A stretch of 64,000 nt of DNA from Ophiosphaerella korrae (lineage: Eukaryota > Ascomycota > Dothideomycetes > Pleosporales > Phaeosphaeriaceae): the NCBI GenBank assembly GCA_028456385.1, contig JALNQF010000080.1:62001-126000 (forward strand), in the 5' to 3' direction. Made by a program: the position numbers and the translations under genes. Position 1 is the stretch's first letter; every line of letters begins with the position of its first letter. The notes below the pieces were generated by a model. The model saw nothing but the letters and a program-made list of their open reading frames with translations, did not search any database and was not told the DNA's origin. Positions 44,008 through 57,045 of this stretch are shown here, one piece after another.

Positions 44008-47000
44008 TTATATCCCAGAGCTGCATTGCAGACGACTTGTAAACATATCGTTGTAAAGTAGCCTCGACATATCGCTGTGTGATTCGGGATCAACGGCAGC
44101 TTGCGGAAGCCCCGTCTGTGATGCAGGAACTAGGGAAGCGGAAACGAAGCCGATTCATCGCATTAAAGCGAGCTGAGGTCTCTACAGGCTCTCAGTGGTT
44201 CGCAGCTCCCGCGGTGTCCGTCTTCCTGCATTCATCTAACGCCGTCAAAAAAACAAGATTATAATCTAGCAGTACAGATTTGGCTAGGACAAGAAAAGAA
44301 AATATCTCTGATAAGTTTGTTGACAGAGGTGGCATGCACCCTTCGATTCATGGTGGTGTTTGTAACATCCGACATCTGCGCACACTGCTCCATCCCCTTG
44401 CCACGTAAATCGCCTAAGCCTGCCTCTGTGCATCGGGAGAGGTAATAGCCTGCACGGCGGCAATCAATGTTCCACGACATGTAATTGCAGTAGACAGACG
44501 CAGATACGGGGGGTGCTTGATGGGAACACGCTAATGCGAGGCACATCTGCGAAGTTGCTTAGGTGGTCACTGATTGCACATTATTTCAACGTTGTGATAT
44601 CATAGAATATATTTCTTCGTAGAAGCGAGCAGTGCTACCGCTCGCTGCTATTCTCGTGATCGCTAAAAAATCGAAAAGCTTAGTACCTAGTGTGCGGAGG
44701 CAAGCCTAGGGCTGGGGCGTCCTTCCCTGGGGGCTAAGGCTGACTCCTCGGGTGACTATAACCTTGGGACGGGCAGTAGTGCGATTACAAGTCACAGGGA
44801 GGTTGATCAATGACCGAATCAACATTGGGAGAGATCCAGATCAGGAAAATGAACGGTACCCTTCCCACTTCCCAACCCATGGTTCCTTGCTATGGATGCG
44901 TCATTGCGATGCCGTAGCAACCCTCGTGTTGGGACGCTGGATAATGCAGCTAGTTTGATAGTGTGAATTCATGGCTTGCCCCGCCTTCCAAGCGGAATCT
45001 TGGACCGCGTCAATGCTGATGAAACCTTTCTTAATGCCGATAAAGAAGCGGTGAAGCCCGGCCCTTTCGTTGCTGAAATCTTGTATATGCTGTGTTACCT
45101 TTCAGTCACAAAAGCCAAGCTCATAGATAGGGTTGGGATCGTAGTCGGGCCGAGCTTACCTGGGATTACCATGCAAGTGTGGCGAGTGAATGTGTGCGCC
45201 CAGTTGTCCCATGTGATTTGGAATTTGAAACATGTACAAGACTACAAATTCCATAGCCGATATGAGATAGTATCAACTGTGTTTACTTCAGACTCAGTTT
45301 CATGCGTCGCCTTATGTGCAACCTCACAAGTGATAGTGATGAGATGAGCTAGGCTACTGCTCCTTTAAGCAAGGAACTATACCTTATGATGATTCCTCCG
45401 AAAGTCAGTAATGTTGTTTCATATCCTGAAGAAGAGTTGACGATGCCACTGTAAGCGCGCTGGGAGCACGCTTACTGCCAAGCCAGTTATGAAACCAGAC
45501 GGGATCGAGTGTCATGAATCGACGCGATCTACCGATGCCCCACAGACAGGTAGCACTAGTCCATTGTGTGATTTGACTCAACACTTCATCTCAAATTCGA
45601 TAACTCGAGACTGAGGTCAACTTGAGTAACTGCTATATTTTGATCGACACGTGTGCGAGCTAAGGGGTGGCCAAAATAATCTTGGGGCCGAGAGTTCGAA
45701 GGTTTACGTCCCTTTCGCATCGAGATAGGGCTGGGGATTTTGCGCTGCTTTTAGATAGATATTTGCGAAGTGTGGCGAGACTATTGCATCGGCACTGCCA
45801 GTATCTAGGATGTTTAATTCACGCGAGGTTGATGCCGTGGCGCTCTAAACGTTCAGGTCCACGCAATTGTAAGTTTACCAAGATGTCAAGATCCTAAGGG
45901 GCGAATGGGGCTGTCTTGCGAATCCTAGAGGCGTGGGATGCAGGTGATGTCCGGGGAAGCGGCACAGCCCGATTCTCTCCAGCGGTTAATTGCGAATTTG
46001 GGGTATTACTTGCGTATTATGTTTCAGACACTTAGGCTTTCCTAAATTTCGGCGCAGCGTATTGGAAAACGATTAGACATGCGGAGGAAACTCTGCCCCG
46101 AATTAGCGCCCATGACTGTCCGCTTTCAGCACCCCAAAACTGCACCTAGGCCGTGCTAGTTCGCCAGACATAGGTTACCCTACAGGCGATTCTCGTGAGC
46201 CTCTAACATCCTCACTATCGCCCTTACCTGCGATCGGTTACATATACCCCCGAGGCGAGGAGTGGCCTCAAAGCTACCTTCCGGCCATTCGGATCCACCG
46301 GAGTTTGCAGCCCGATCGCTCGAAGAAAAAAAAAGGGGAAACGCAAGGCTGAGCATGTCTTGTCAATGATCTGACAACGGGGTATCTGTACCCCTGCGTC
46401 TTGCAGCGTTCAGTTCTGAAATGCCATGAAACATAGCCACAGAGAAACTGTAAAAAATACTACCTAATTAATCTTGATTCATTGCCATCGAGCTATTAAT
46501 TCTGACACCCAACCCACCTACACCGACTCATGCCCACGGAACTCTCTGCCAAGCCTCCGGTGAAGTGACCGGTGTGTGCATGCATGCAGACTAAGTGAGT
46601 AAATTTGCAAGGTCCTAGAATTTGTGCTGTGGTTGTTGGAAATGAAACTAGCGCTCTGAGTTTGTTACGTCAACCTTGGTCGATGGCACCTGTCATGCCT
46701 GTATTTGGGGATTCGATGGCTGACGCCCCACCCAATCATAGTTGTAATCAGCCTGGGCTGCTTGTTGAAGCTAGCCGGCGTCCCAAAGGCATGGTTTTGG
46801 TTGCCGTGCCCCAAGAATGAGCGAAACCACGAAGATATTATTGGACGTAGGCGTTGAAAACAAAATCTCCTAAAGATGCCATGTCTTGAGATAGCCTTAC
46901 AAGTTATATTACTTCATCCGCCGCGTCGACGATGCTTAGTGAGAAATAATAGTATGGAAAGCGAGTGATTCAAGGTGTAACTTTACACAATAAACACAAT

Positions 47001-47255
47001 ACATGACTTTGCGTTATCTATTTATTCCTCAAACGCCGGGACGTGAGAAAGATACATGATCGTTTTGATCACTACTAAGTGAAATATGACAGGGTGGGTG
47101 CTAAGAAATGCCATAGTGATCTCGCACAAGTAAATTATAGAGAACAGTACCATGATCCGTGTATCGCAATGTAAAAGGCCAAGGTTGATAACCGACTTCA
47201 AATGAAAAGCAGAGGGGCGATTTTGCACACGTACAGCTGCCTATATGGGCAAGCT

Positions 47256-48012
47256 CTAGGGACGCGTAGGCTTTTGTGGTGCTGTATTTGGCTTTTGGTC
47301 CACGCGCTCGGTTTCAATTTTGAAGTTTTCACCATCGTTTTCAAGAAGTTCCCCGCATGTACACCCACAAGACGTTGAGGTTCCAACTCTGTATTCGTGG
47401 GTAAGACCCAGTGGCGGCATCGATGAGAGCATAACTGAATCTTGACTGGAAAGGGAAACGGGTCTCCCTGGATGTGACTCGGACTCTGACAAAGAAAGGA
47501 TGGCTGTATGGTAAGGACAATCGATGTTCGGTGGATTTGCATGAGTAGGGGGCGTGGACGGGACCGACAGGCCTTGGTTGAAGAGTTCGATAGCAAATTC
47601 ATTGCGCTCTGCGTCGCCACTGGTAACAGCAGCTTTAGACTCTGTGGGTGCGGTACTGTTACGTGACTCCAGTTGGCTCTGTTGTGGTGTAGTTGAACTA
47701 GTGTTAGGCTGGTCCGAGTCATTTCTGTCTCCCGCCTCGCGTCTGATGTGGCGATCGTCAGGAATTAGCAGGAATGGCAAGCCTACAAGAATGACTTACC
47801 CAGTGCCCCCCATTGCTATTGTTAGAGAAGCCGTTTTGACAGAACTGTAAGTGGAGAAAGTTTGGAACATCAGGTAGCTTGGAGCTTTGTTGGAGATATT
47901 CATGCCGTCTTGATATACTCCTGAAAAGGTGCCCGGCTCCAGTGCACAACATACCATGTTCGGGGCTGTCACATCCGTGTAACGTTTCTTGCCATCTAAC
48001 CTCTCGTGGCAA
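47256..48012 (-). CDS. Possible small gene, unrecognised
   Basis: The weakest call in the list. A 174-codon minus-strand frame (47780-47256) is rich in Ser, Thr and Pro and carries a Cys cluster near its end (TSTSCGCTCGELLENDGENF). Upstream frames with possible splice sites (GTATGT at about 47954, GTAAGT at about 47802) could supply earlier exons such as KVCHERLDGKKRYTDVTAPN. I could not join them into one clean reading frame, and the family is not recognised. A fortuitous open frame is equally possible. Confidence 0.25.
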
Positions 48013-48652
48013 ACTTTAGTGTCCTATGCAACAAGAAATACTATAGGGTAATTTTCTACGGCCGATCCATTATGAAACGCTACAGATCCGCGAAGAAAGC
48101 ATTCCTAAAGTGCATCAGCGTTCAGCTCTCCGAGTAGTCTATGCTCATGGTGGCTCGCTAGTCTTCTTTGAAGATTACTGGGCAGTTTTTCGTCGGACAA
48201 GCTGTCATATTTTGAGTTTCACCGTACTAAAGTGGCGTATCTGGCAAAGCCCTGGCCAGGGCCCAGAATAGTGGGACGGCTATGCGATGTTTTCCCTAGG
48301 ATTTGATGCCTGTTCGCCATGTGGTCGTAGCTGGGGTTGATATACAGCATGCCTGTCCCTGTCTGAGCAACTGTAGACTGGTCACGACCGCCGAAAACGC
48401 CTCGAACCAGGATGAGCGGGCGCCACGAAGCGCTGCGTAACTAACATCATGCATGTCAGATGGCTACGGACGGATTCGAGGGATACTGGGGTGCGTCTTG
48501 AGAATTTACTTTTGGCAGCGCGCTAACAAGTTACCTAAGTATGATTCGCGTTTTGTTTGTGACGTCTTCGGACACAGGTAGCCTGCCCGTTCTTTAATGC
48601 TGTTCTCGTAGGCATCCATCATCCGTACAATACTGATGGGCTCTGACTCTGA

Positions 48653-48676
48653 CCCCCCCCCCCCCCCCCCCCCCCC
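48653..48676 (+). repeat. Poly-C tract (C24)
   Basis: Run of 24 C (G on the minus strand). Such tracts can form non-B structures and are prone to length errors. Confidence 0.9.
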
Positions 48677-49950
48677 TAGAAGGGATTCTGGTACAATAAT
48701 GGGGTTAAGCTCGGTGACAATGTCAGCAGCACCGCATGTTTATTCCTGCACCCCAGAGTAACCATGAAAACTGTCTTCCTTGCACGACACTAGCACGAAT
48801 ATGTCCGAGGAGCGATACACACAGACTCGACAGGCGCCCGTGTGAAAGCAGGGTGCCGGCCGATTGTCTCGGACGTGAGTGTCCAGGTTTTGTTAGAAGC
48901 AATATCCATGTATGGCTGATGCCCCACGATAAGGAAATATGGCTCTCTGCGTGTCACAAATCATTTGGAAGTATTGTGCGGTGAGTGTTGATCCAAGAGT
49001 GCCGGCTGGGCCATTTGCCTGAGGATGGCGCGAAGCATTGGTCTGGCTGTGCCCCTAATGCCTGAAATGAGCCAAACTAGAACAAGAGGAGGGATGATAG
49101 CAGCAGGGTGCAATGTGTGCGGGCTGCATTATTAGACTATGCCTAGATGGTAGTTAGACACCAGCTTTTGCGCGGTTCGGAAGGGAGGTAAGACCCCGCT
49201 TCCGTTGGTTTAGCGAGAGACAACGTCTGATGAAACGGGATCCTTCATGCGTCACAACGCACAGACGCCATGCTGGGCTAAGTAATTTCGTGGGGGTGAC
49301 CATCTATACTGCACACGAGCCCGATTCCGGCTTTACAGGGTCTCAACATTTGACTCTACCTTAGACATAGTTTGATCACGGACCTTCGAGTCAGCTGGGT
49401 AGAGGCCGCATACAGTACCCAGATTGAACTGATGGGCGCTAATATTCCAACCTGTCGCGGTAAGATTAAATGAAAATGCGGAATAGCGGGCAAAGTTCGT
49501 ATGCATGGGTATGTATGTGAACAGCAACAACGATGGTGAGGAATCAAAACCTGTGCACGATCAAAGACTGAACTAAACGTTTTACGAAGTCGTCGAAGCC
49601 CACCCAGATCTCTGTCGGCGATATATTTGGCGGATAGCTCGATACGTTGGTGGCGCTTATGTTTAGGTCATGTTTAGGTCATGCGGAAAAGTGTCGGTGG
49701 GTTCTCAAGCATGCAGGGGCCACGCAAATACTGTCATGTCTACCTGGTAGTTTACTATGTAACAGAAGATATCTCCGGGTCAGATACCAGTGCTCCGTAG
49801 ATGTGGCTGCGGATCACTAGATAAGACTTTCTGGACGACTCGGCTTTGCTCCGCGATTCTTCCTGCAGGGGCGGCGTCCAATCGCCTTACGCATGTAATA
49901 GTCGGTGAGTGTCAAAGCTTGATTACGAACCGAATGCAAAGTGAGACAGC

Positions 49951-49977
49951 GAGGCAACGAGGCAACGAGGCAACGAG
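49951..49977 (+). repeat. (GAGGCAAC)3 tandem repeat
   Basis: Three copies of an 8-bp unit followed by GAGACACC. Confidence 0.9.
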
Positions 49978-50909
49978 ACACCTAGCCAGTATGCAAAATG
50001 TGCAAGGCAGGCATGCGGAATGAAAGTTCGTGCATGATGGCGGACGATCACAGTAAGGCGCAGATGACAAGCAGCTACTACCCTGTGGCTGCCACGTGGA
50101 CATCAACAGGGGTGGATACTTGTCGCCCTGCGGTAAGAGCTGAAGCTGACCGATATTTGCTATCCGGGTTCCGTCCATGGTGAGCTTTGAAACTGACTAG
50201 GGGTACCTTGCTGCAGGTAGCTCAAGCGCCAGAAAAGCAATTAATTGCCTACGCGTCTAGCTGACCGTTTGTTAGGGAAGGATCTCATGATGGAATCGGG
50301 TTGATGTGCAGGTAATTCAGATCGGCGCTCTGAGACGGTGTCTGCACGAGCATCGCGCTTGTACTAAACTTAGTTGAAGATTGAGCACGCCTCTAATTTG
50401 GCTAGCGTAAGTCCACGGGCATGACATCCTCAGCCTGCCTACCCAGGGCCTCTGGACTCCAGGTCGCGCCTAATTTTGAATATTGATTGGAGTCCAAGAG
50501 CCTGTACTACCTCCGTGGAGGGCCACATGTGCGTTGGACTGGGAATATGTAAGCGAGATTGCAGCACGTGCTCCGCGACTCAGGAGTTTTTCATTGTGGC
50601 GTCGTGTTGGAGAATGTCTCAAGACCACACCAGGAGATAGACAGAAGTGAGCAGAAGATATGTACAATGTAAAGCAATACCTACGCTTCGTACTAGGAGA
50701 AGTAACGCTAGTTTGACTCGGGAGAGATCGGCATGCGCAAAAGACGACCTCGGGAGGTGGGGCGCCGGCCCGAGGCAGGGCAGGGCAGAATTAAGATGCG
50801 CTAAAAACATTTCTGACAAACTGAAAGCTGGATTACCAGTCCTCAAAACTTAGCAACAACACACACAGTTTTCTAGATCAACCCCTGTCCATATCTACTT
50901 CGTTGGTCC

Positions 50910-53108
50910 ATGGCGGGCACGATGAATGGCACAAATGGAGCCAATGGCACACTGGCTGGCGCCAATCCCCTTTGGCGTCATTCTGATCCACAATCGACTG
51001 CTATGTACAATTACCTACAACACGTGAACCAGAGCTATAACATCCAACTATCAACGTATCCAGAATTATATCAGTGGAGTATCGGTAATATAGATGCGTT
51101 TTGGCAGAGCGTATGGAGGTTTGTTGGCATACAAGCTGAGGGAGATGCATCACCGGTTAGTCGAATTATGACGTAGAGGATGACTGAATATTGATGATAC
51201 CAGGCAGTCGATTCCAGAGCGCCTATGTTCCCTCGGCCCAAGTTCTTCGGGCATGCGCGCTTGAACTTTGCCGAGAATCTTCTCTTTCCTACGCAACACG
51301 TTGATCCCGACTCCTTGGCTATAATTGCGGTGACAGAGACTACGCGCGAGAGTGTGACATGGAAAGAGCTACGGGAAAGTGTGAGACTGTGTCAGGCAGG
51401 ATTAATAGCACTAGGCCTAAGAGAAGGAGACCGGGTTGCAGGCTATGTTGCGAATCACACCAACTCATTAGTCGCTATGCTGGCTGCAATATCACTTGGT
51501 TGCGTCTGGACCGCAGTCAGTCCGGACACTGGCGTGCATGCTGTGTTAGAAAGGTTGCGACAGATTGAGCCAGCTGTCTTATTCGCTGACAATGCGGCAT
51601 TCTACAACGGTCGCAGCCATCCAGTTCTCCCCAAAGTAAATGAAATAGCCGGGGCGCTACCATCTCTCCAGGCAGTGGTTATCTTTCCTACTGTTTCTTC
51701 AGTAGAGATTGATCTGAATTCTATACAGGTGCCATCAGGGCGAGTCTACAACTACGCAACATTCACCTCTCCTCCGACTACTCCAGAGCTTACTTTCAAG
51801 AGACTTCCATCAGATCACCCAGTCTATATTCTCTATTCTAGTGGAACGACTGGCGCACCGAAATGCATCGTTCACGGTGCTATTGGCACCCTTCTACAAC
51901 ACAAGAAAGAGCATATCCTACACTGCTCTATTACACCTCAATCACGCCTCTTTTATTTCACAACCTGTACCTGGATGATGTGGCATTGGCTGGTCTCAGG
52001 CCTTGCATCTGGTGCTACGCTTGTACTCTATGACGGCTCGCCTTTCCGTTACTTAGACAGCAATGACTCCACAACTTCTGTACCCGATGACTTGGCAATG
52101 CATCGACTGATTGAGGAATATGGAATCACTCATTTCGGAACGTCTGCAAAATATCTTTCCGTTCTAGAACAAAGATCGGTTAATCCAAATTCTGCTGGGC
52201 TCACGCTGAAGACTTTGGAAGCTGTTTATTCAACAGGCTCGCCTCTCGCCCCTTCTACATTTTGCTATGTCTACTCTGCTTTCCCGTCAACCATCAATCT
52301 TGGCAGTATCACTGGAGGAACTGACATCATTTCCCTATTTGGTGCACCAAACCCTCTCCTACCAGTGTATGAAGGCGAGATCCAAGGTGCAGGGCTTGGA
52401 ATGGCTATTGCGGCGTACGACTTCACAGGGGCTGACATATCAGGAACTGGGGAGGCTGGTGATTTAGTTTGCAACCGACCATTCATTTGTCAGCCGGTGG
52501 CATTCTGGGGCTCTGATGGCGCAACAAAGTATCAACGCTCATACTTTGACAAATTCACGGATGCAAACAACCAACCTATATGGCACCACGGCGATTTTGT
52601 AAGGTTCAATCCAAAGACTGGTGGGCTTTGGATGCTTGGCAGAAGTGATGGTATATTGAAGCCCGCTGGTGTGCGTTTTGGTTCTGCCGAGATCTACAAC
52701 GTGGTGCTCGAACATTTTGCCGAAGAGGTTGCAGACGCCTTATGCATTGGCCGACGACGAGAGACAGATACTGACGAAACTGTTGTCCTATTCTTGAAGA
52801 TGGCCGAGGGTCATACGCTCGATGCTAGTCTGGTAGACAAAATCAAGGTGGCAATCAAGAAAGGTCTTAGCGCACGGCATGTACCAACCATCATCGATAT
52901 TTGTCCCGAGATTCCAGTTACAACCAATGGTAAAAAGTACGTAGCATCCCCACTATTGCAGAAGAAAACGAAAAAAAAAAAGCTAACAGCAGATAGAATT
53001 GAGGGTGCAGTCAAACAAATCCTTTGCGGTATAAACGTTAAAACATCCGCAAGTGTTGCCAACTCAGAGTGCCTTGATTGGTATCGTGAATGGGCAAGAA
53101 CACACTAA
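50910..53108 (+). CDS. Acetoacetyl-CoA synthetase
   Basis: Exons 50910-51155 and 51204-53108 (donor GTTAGT, acceptor ATACCAG) give 2151 nt and 716 residues, the usual length for this enzyme. The N-terminal acyl-CoA synthetase domain has the typical WSIGNIDAFWQSVWRFVGI and FARLNFAENLL-like stretch (GHARLNFAENLLF). The adenylate-forming core shows ILYSSGTTGAPKCIVHG (phosphate-binding loop), TTCTWMMWHWLVSGLASGAT, GGTDIISLFG, GRSDGILKPAGVRFGSAEIY and the C-terminal NGKK with the catalytic Lys. It activates acetoacetate with ATP and CoA in the cytosol, feeding ketone units or Leu-degradation products into lipid and sterol synthesis. A run of nine to ten A near 52972 encodes a KKTKKKKL stretch and leaves the frame intact. 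Confidence 0.95.
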
Positions 53109-53824
53109 AAGTCCTCACCATTCCAGCGCCCCGACATATCTATCCCGTCCTAAGATCAGGTTGTGGGTTGATCGCGGCGCGGATGTAGGGCAAAGCGTCC
53201 ACTATACCCAGCACGTGCGCGATTATTTTCCCAGCGCTTATATTCTACGTATTCAACAATCCAAAAGAATTGATAGCAACCCAATATCTATTACAATTCT
53301 CGCTATATACCCGTGGCTGGTGTAGCTAAATAGCACAATGAATCTTGTGCAACCCCAACTGAATTCATAGTCTTCTCTGCAGCAATATTCAACCAGCAGC
53401 ATATACCTGATGATCTTCGACCAATCTTCCAACCAATTTAGTTTTTGCAAATATGCTCCAAGCATAACGCTAGCCAGTGCAGCTCCTTCTCGTTCCTCCA
53501 ACCCCGCATGAGCAAAAATGAGTCATGCTTGGCGCGATGTTGATCACGATTGTGGCTTGTAGATATCTATGCACTTCCGGACCTTGTTGCTATGGGGAAA
53601 AAATGACCGAGGACATTTAAAAAAACATTTTTATATCCCAACCAAATCGCCCTTTCATAACAGCAGATTGGAAGTGCATAACGAGTCATCCGCCCTGTTG
53701 TGCCTGGACTGGAAACCACACCCTAACTAGCGTTTCTCCTGCAGCTAGCCGCGAACCGTCACACGAACTAGACCCTCGCTGAAGCTTAATTCGACAACAA
53801 AAAAGACAACCAATAACACCAAGG
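53109..53824. other. Intergenic region
   Basis: About 0.7 kb between acetoacetyl-CoA synthetase and the MFS gene, both on the plus strand. No gene recognised; it is presumably the transporter promoter. Confidence 0.5.
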
Positions 53825-55613
53825 ATGTCAGATACAAAGGCTATTACAACCAACGAGGTCGACAATGTGCAGCACAAGTCAGCGACAGGTACCTCAAGCG
53901 ATGTTACTCCTATCCAGCCATCCTCGCCATCGACGCAATACACCATGGTCCAATGGCTTTTGATCGTTTTAGCTATTTACTCCTCTGCCTTTCTTTACGG
54001 ATTAGACACAACCATCGTCTCTGTAATTCAGGGTCCAGTTGTTGAACGCTTTCGCCACGTCGAAAAGTTAGGTTGGCTGGGCATCGGATTTCCCCTTGGG
54101 TCGGTTGCAACCATCGCCGCATGGGCCAAAGCTTATGATATTTTTGACACAAAGTGGCTGTACATTGCGAGTCTTGTACACTTTGCCGCTGGAAGCGGTC
54201 TTTGTGGAGGCGCATCCACGATGGATGGGCTGATTGTGGGGAGAGTTTGGGCTGGTGCTGGTGGCGCGGGCATGTACCTGGGGTAAGTAAGAGCGAGGAG
54301 CTCCTTGGCCAGCACACTGACTTGCGCAGCCAGCTAAACATCTGGTCTCAAACGACTACGCTTGAAAAAAAGATCCCTCTATATCAGTGGGGGAGGCATC
54401 GTTTGGGGTGTTGGCTGTATCCTTGGTCCCATAATTGGAGGATCGTTTTCCGATAGCTCTGCGACATGGAGATGAGTGGGCGTCTTTCCCAGAGCCAATC
54501 TGCAAATGCTAAATAAAATAGGTGTTTTACATTAATCTTGTGTTATTCGGCCTTTTTTTTTCGCCTGTGTATTTGCTCAGTTTGCACTCCCATATGCCAG
54601 GGCCAGACAACCCATTGCTGAAGAGGCTAAAGGAGCTGGACTGGGTGGGTGTAATTCTCAACGCAGCCATGTGCACCTACTTCGTTGTTGGCTTCGCGAT
54701 AGGTGGGGCTGTCTGGCCTTGGAGCGACGGGCGAACCATAGGCAGTATCGTTGCCATGGCTATTCTTGTCCTACTTTTCGGAGTCCAACAAAAGCTCAGC
54801 ATCTTCACCTCACCAACTGGTCGCATATTTCCGGTCAGGTTTCTCGGCAGCCGGACTTTTGTCATTCTATTCATCGCTCAGTCCAGCATCACGACTGCAC
54901 TAGCCATTCCAATCTACTACATACCCCTTCTTTTTCAGCTGACGCGAGCTGAAAGTGCCATTAAATCAGCGATACGACTTCTGCCTTTCGTCGTCGTTAA
55001 TATTGTAGTTGTCTTCTTGAATGGCGCACTACTCCCGAAATTCAAATACTATGTTCCGTGGTATCTTGCGGCTTGCGCATCTATCGCCACTGGCGGTTCG
55101 TTGTTCTTCAGTTTGCTTTCACAATCGACATCGCCTGGCGCAATCTATGGCTTCAGTGTGTTACTTGCTTTCGGAGGTGGTCTCGCTCAGCAATGCGCAT
55201 ACTCGATTGCTTCCGCCAAAGTGCCGGATCAAGTAGCCGATGCCATTGGCTTCATCAACAACGCACAAGTCGGATCGACGGTCGTTTCGCTTACGTTTAC
55301 ATCCCTCATCTTTCAGAATGTTGGGTTCAATCACATCAAAGATGCACTGGCCGGCTTGGAATTTTCAGATGAGGAGATCAAGGGTGCATTGGGCGGAGCT
55401 AAAAGTCGGTTATTTGGAGATGGCGTCCTAGCCACAGAGGTTAGAGCAAATGTGGAGAAAGGCATTACAGAGGCTATCAGGTGGAGCTTTCTTCCTGTGC
55501 TGCTAGCCGGAATGATTGGACTCGTGGCAAGCTTGTTGATGAGGTGGGAGAACGTGTTCGACAAGAAGAATACGATGATGAATAAGGAAGGCAAGGAAGA
55601 GACGGAAGGATGA
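53825..55613 (+). pseudogene. MFS drug-efflux-type transporter with frameshift and lost splice donor
   Basis: Exon 1 53825-54282, exon 2 from 54330 to about 54476, exon 3 54522-55613. The order matches 14-helix drug:H+ antiporters: WLLIVLAIYSSAFLYGLDTT, VGRVWAGAGGAGMYLG, then exon 2 LNIWSQTTTLEK...SGGGIVWGVGCILGPIIGGS, then FYINLVLFGLFFSPVYLLSL and later helices. Two defects stand out. Exon 2 needs six A after CTTG but the sequence has seven (54365-54371), so its second half is out of frame. The exon 2/3 junction lacks a normal donor: TGGAGATGAGTGGG stands where TGG AGA TGG then GTGAGT would be expected, and the ATAG acceptor at 54521 is intact. Everything else is clean, so the loss is recent or partly a sequence error. 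It is adjacent to acetoacetyl-CoA synthetase on the same strand. Confidence 0.8.
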
Positions 55614-55690
55614 ATTCGCTCTACCAATCCCCCGTATTTTTGTTGCATCTAATGACAAACACCTTTGCATTTTCAAGCTCCAGCGCCCGA

Positions 55691-56199
55691 TTACCATTTC
55701 AAGATGCGTGCTAGCTTTTTTTCTACCTCATCGGCCAGACAATCCAGCGGCTCCTGATGTGGCATTACCGTCGCGCAAAGTAACACACGAGTAGGCGTTT
55801 GCCCTTGCTCTAGCGGCATATCCTGAACCACAATGCCCAACTTCCCCTGCGTAGAGTATGGTATTCTGGCAGCTAAATTGGACGACACAATGCCCAGATG
55901 TGCAGCCTCGATGCGTTTTCCAAAGTCCATGCCACGGTGGCGAATGATTGCAACGAGATTATCTAGGTTGGGGTCAGCCCAATGATGGGGCTGGGAAATG
56001 AGGGTGTCTTACGGCATAGTATGGAGCATCTGTGCTGCCTAGCCTCGATCGAATCGCCAGGTTTGAGGGGAGCGACATCAGCGAACGGTTGGAGTAGTTG
56101 TAGAAGGCGTGCTTCGATGGCAGGAACATTGCTAGTTTGCAGAATATGTCGCCTCAGCCTCAGCCACTGAATTTGGTAGAGGCGGCGTCGATAGAGCAT
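55691..56199 (-). CDS. Small hypothetical protein, 152 aa
   Basis: Exons 56199-56013 and 55962-55691 (donor GTAAGA, acceptor AACCTAG) give 459 nt and 152 residues. It starts MLYRRRLYQIQWLRLRRHIL, basic and hydrophobic like a mitochondrial presequence. It then has IEARLLQLLQPFADVAPLKP, HNLVAIIRHRGMDFGKRIEA, AARIPYSTQGKLGIVVQDMP and the end CLADEVEKKLARILKW. I do not recognise the family. The good splice sites, exact frame and regular composition favour a real gene. An overlapping frame starting MPPTPPRDALSTPPLPNS is the alternative 5' end. The gene is convergent with the MFS pseudogene, 77 bp away. Confidence 0.55.
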
Positions 56200-57045
56200 C
56201 GCGCGGTGGTGTTGGCGGCATGTTTGACGGGAGCTTGGGGTTGTATCGGTGGTTTGGAGGTTGTATGAATGGAAGGAGGCGTGTAGCGGTGACGTCTCTG
56301 GGGAATGTAGTGTGTGACTTATATCTTGTACTGAGTGAATGTTTGTATACAATTGTTGTTTGGAGATGTGTATCACATTGCGCTTGTGAAGACAATTTAC
56401 AAAAGCTGTTCCTGAAGTCATGGTAAATGGTTGCAGTATTGTTTGTTTGATCTACCACGACGCAGGTAGCTCTGCACCCCAATTATTTGCCTACGGCTTC
56501 GAGGCTGGGCGTGTAGCGTACATAGATGAGGACCATTCACATTGGAAGCACCATGAAAGAGGAGGAGTTATTTCAAAGCAGACATCTAGACCAGCAAGAA
56601 AATACAAACACCAACCCTCGAATATCCAAAATAACACGGCTCAGAATCGACCCGAACGTCCACCTACCGCACTTCCTCTTCCGAACGAGAGAGGTGGTTT
56701 CGCAAGTTGGTATCCACCTGAGCAAGCGAGACGATGCCACAAATTCTCACCGGGCCAAACAGAGACCAAAACCTCCGAACGGCAGCTAGCCGGCACACAG
56801 GAAATGATAGAGAATGTCAGATTCCCCTCGCATCTTGAGAAAGCGTGGAAGTTCAGTGCCACCACGGACAAATTGTCGCAGCCAACCGGATGCTCTGGGT
56901 CGACCTGATTGTAGCGCATTAGGGACGCGATGTTTGCTGACGAAGCTAGCACCGAGGGATTAATCTAGACCTTGAATGGGGAAGTCTTACCACAAAGGAC
57001 CAAGTAATGTTGGTCGCTCTCGTACTCGTCACGGTTTGTGTCGGC

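Larger units (their letters stand above)
40540..50909. other. Ten-kilobase region without recognisable genes
   Basis: No frame longer than about 175 codons and no protein motif I recognise on either strand. It holds microsatellites (43983, 49951), a C24 run (48653), a minor repeat of GTTTAGGTCATG near 49661, and a weak candidate gene at 47256-48012. Composition is intermediate and not strikingly AT-rich, so it does not look like heavily RIP-mutated transposon sequence. It could be an extended regulatory region, decayed genes or noncoding RNA. Confidence 0.55.

Noticed and set aside
45660..45760. AGTTCGAAGG looked like a tRNA T-loop
   Set aside because: No matching acceptor or anticodon stem around it; no tRNA could be folded by eye.
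48653..48676. C24 run considered as an assembly join or quadruplex
   Set aside because: Neither can be told from sequence alone; recorded only as a repeat.
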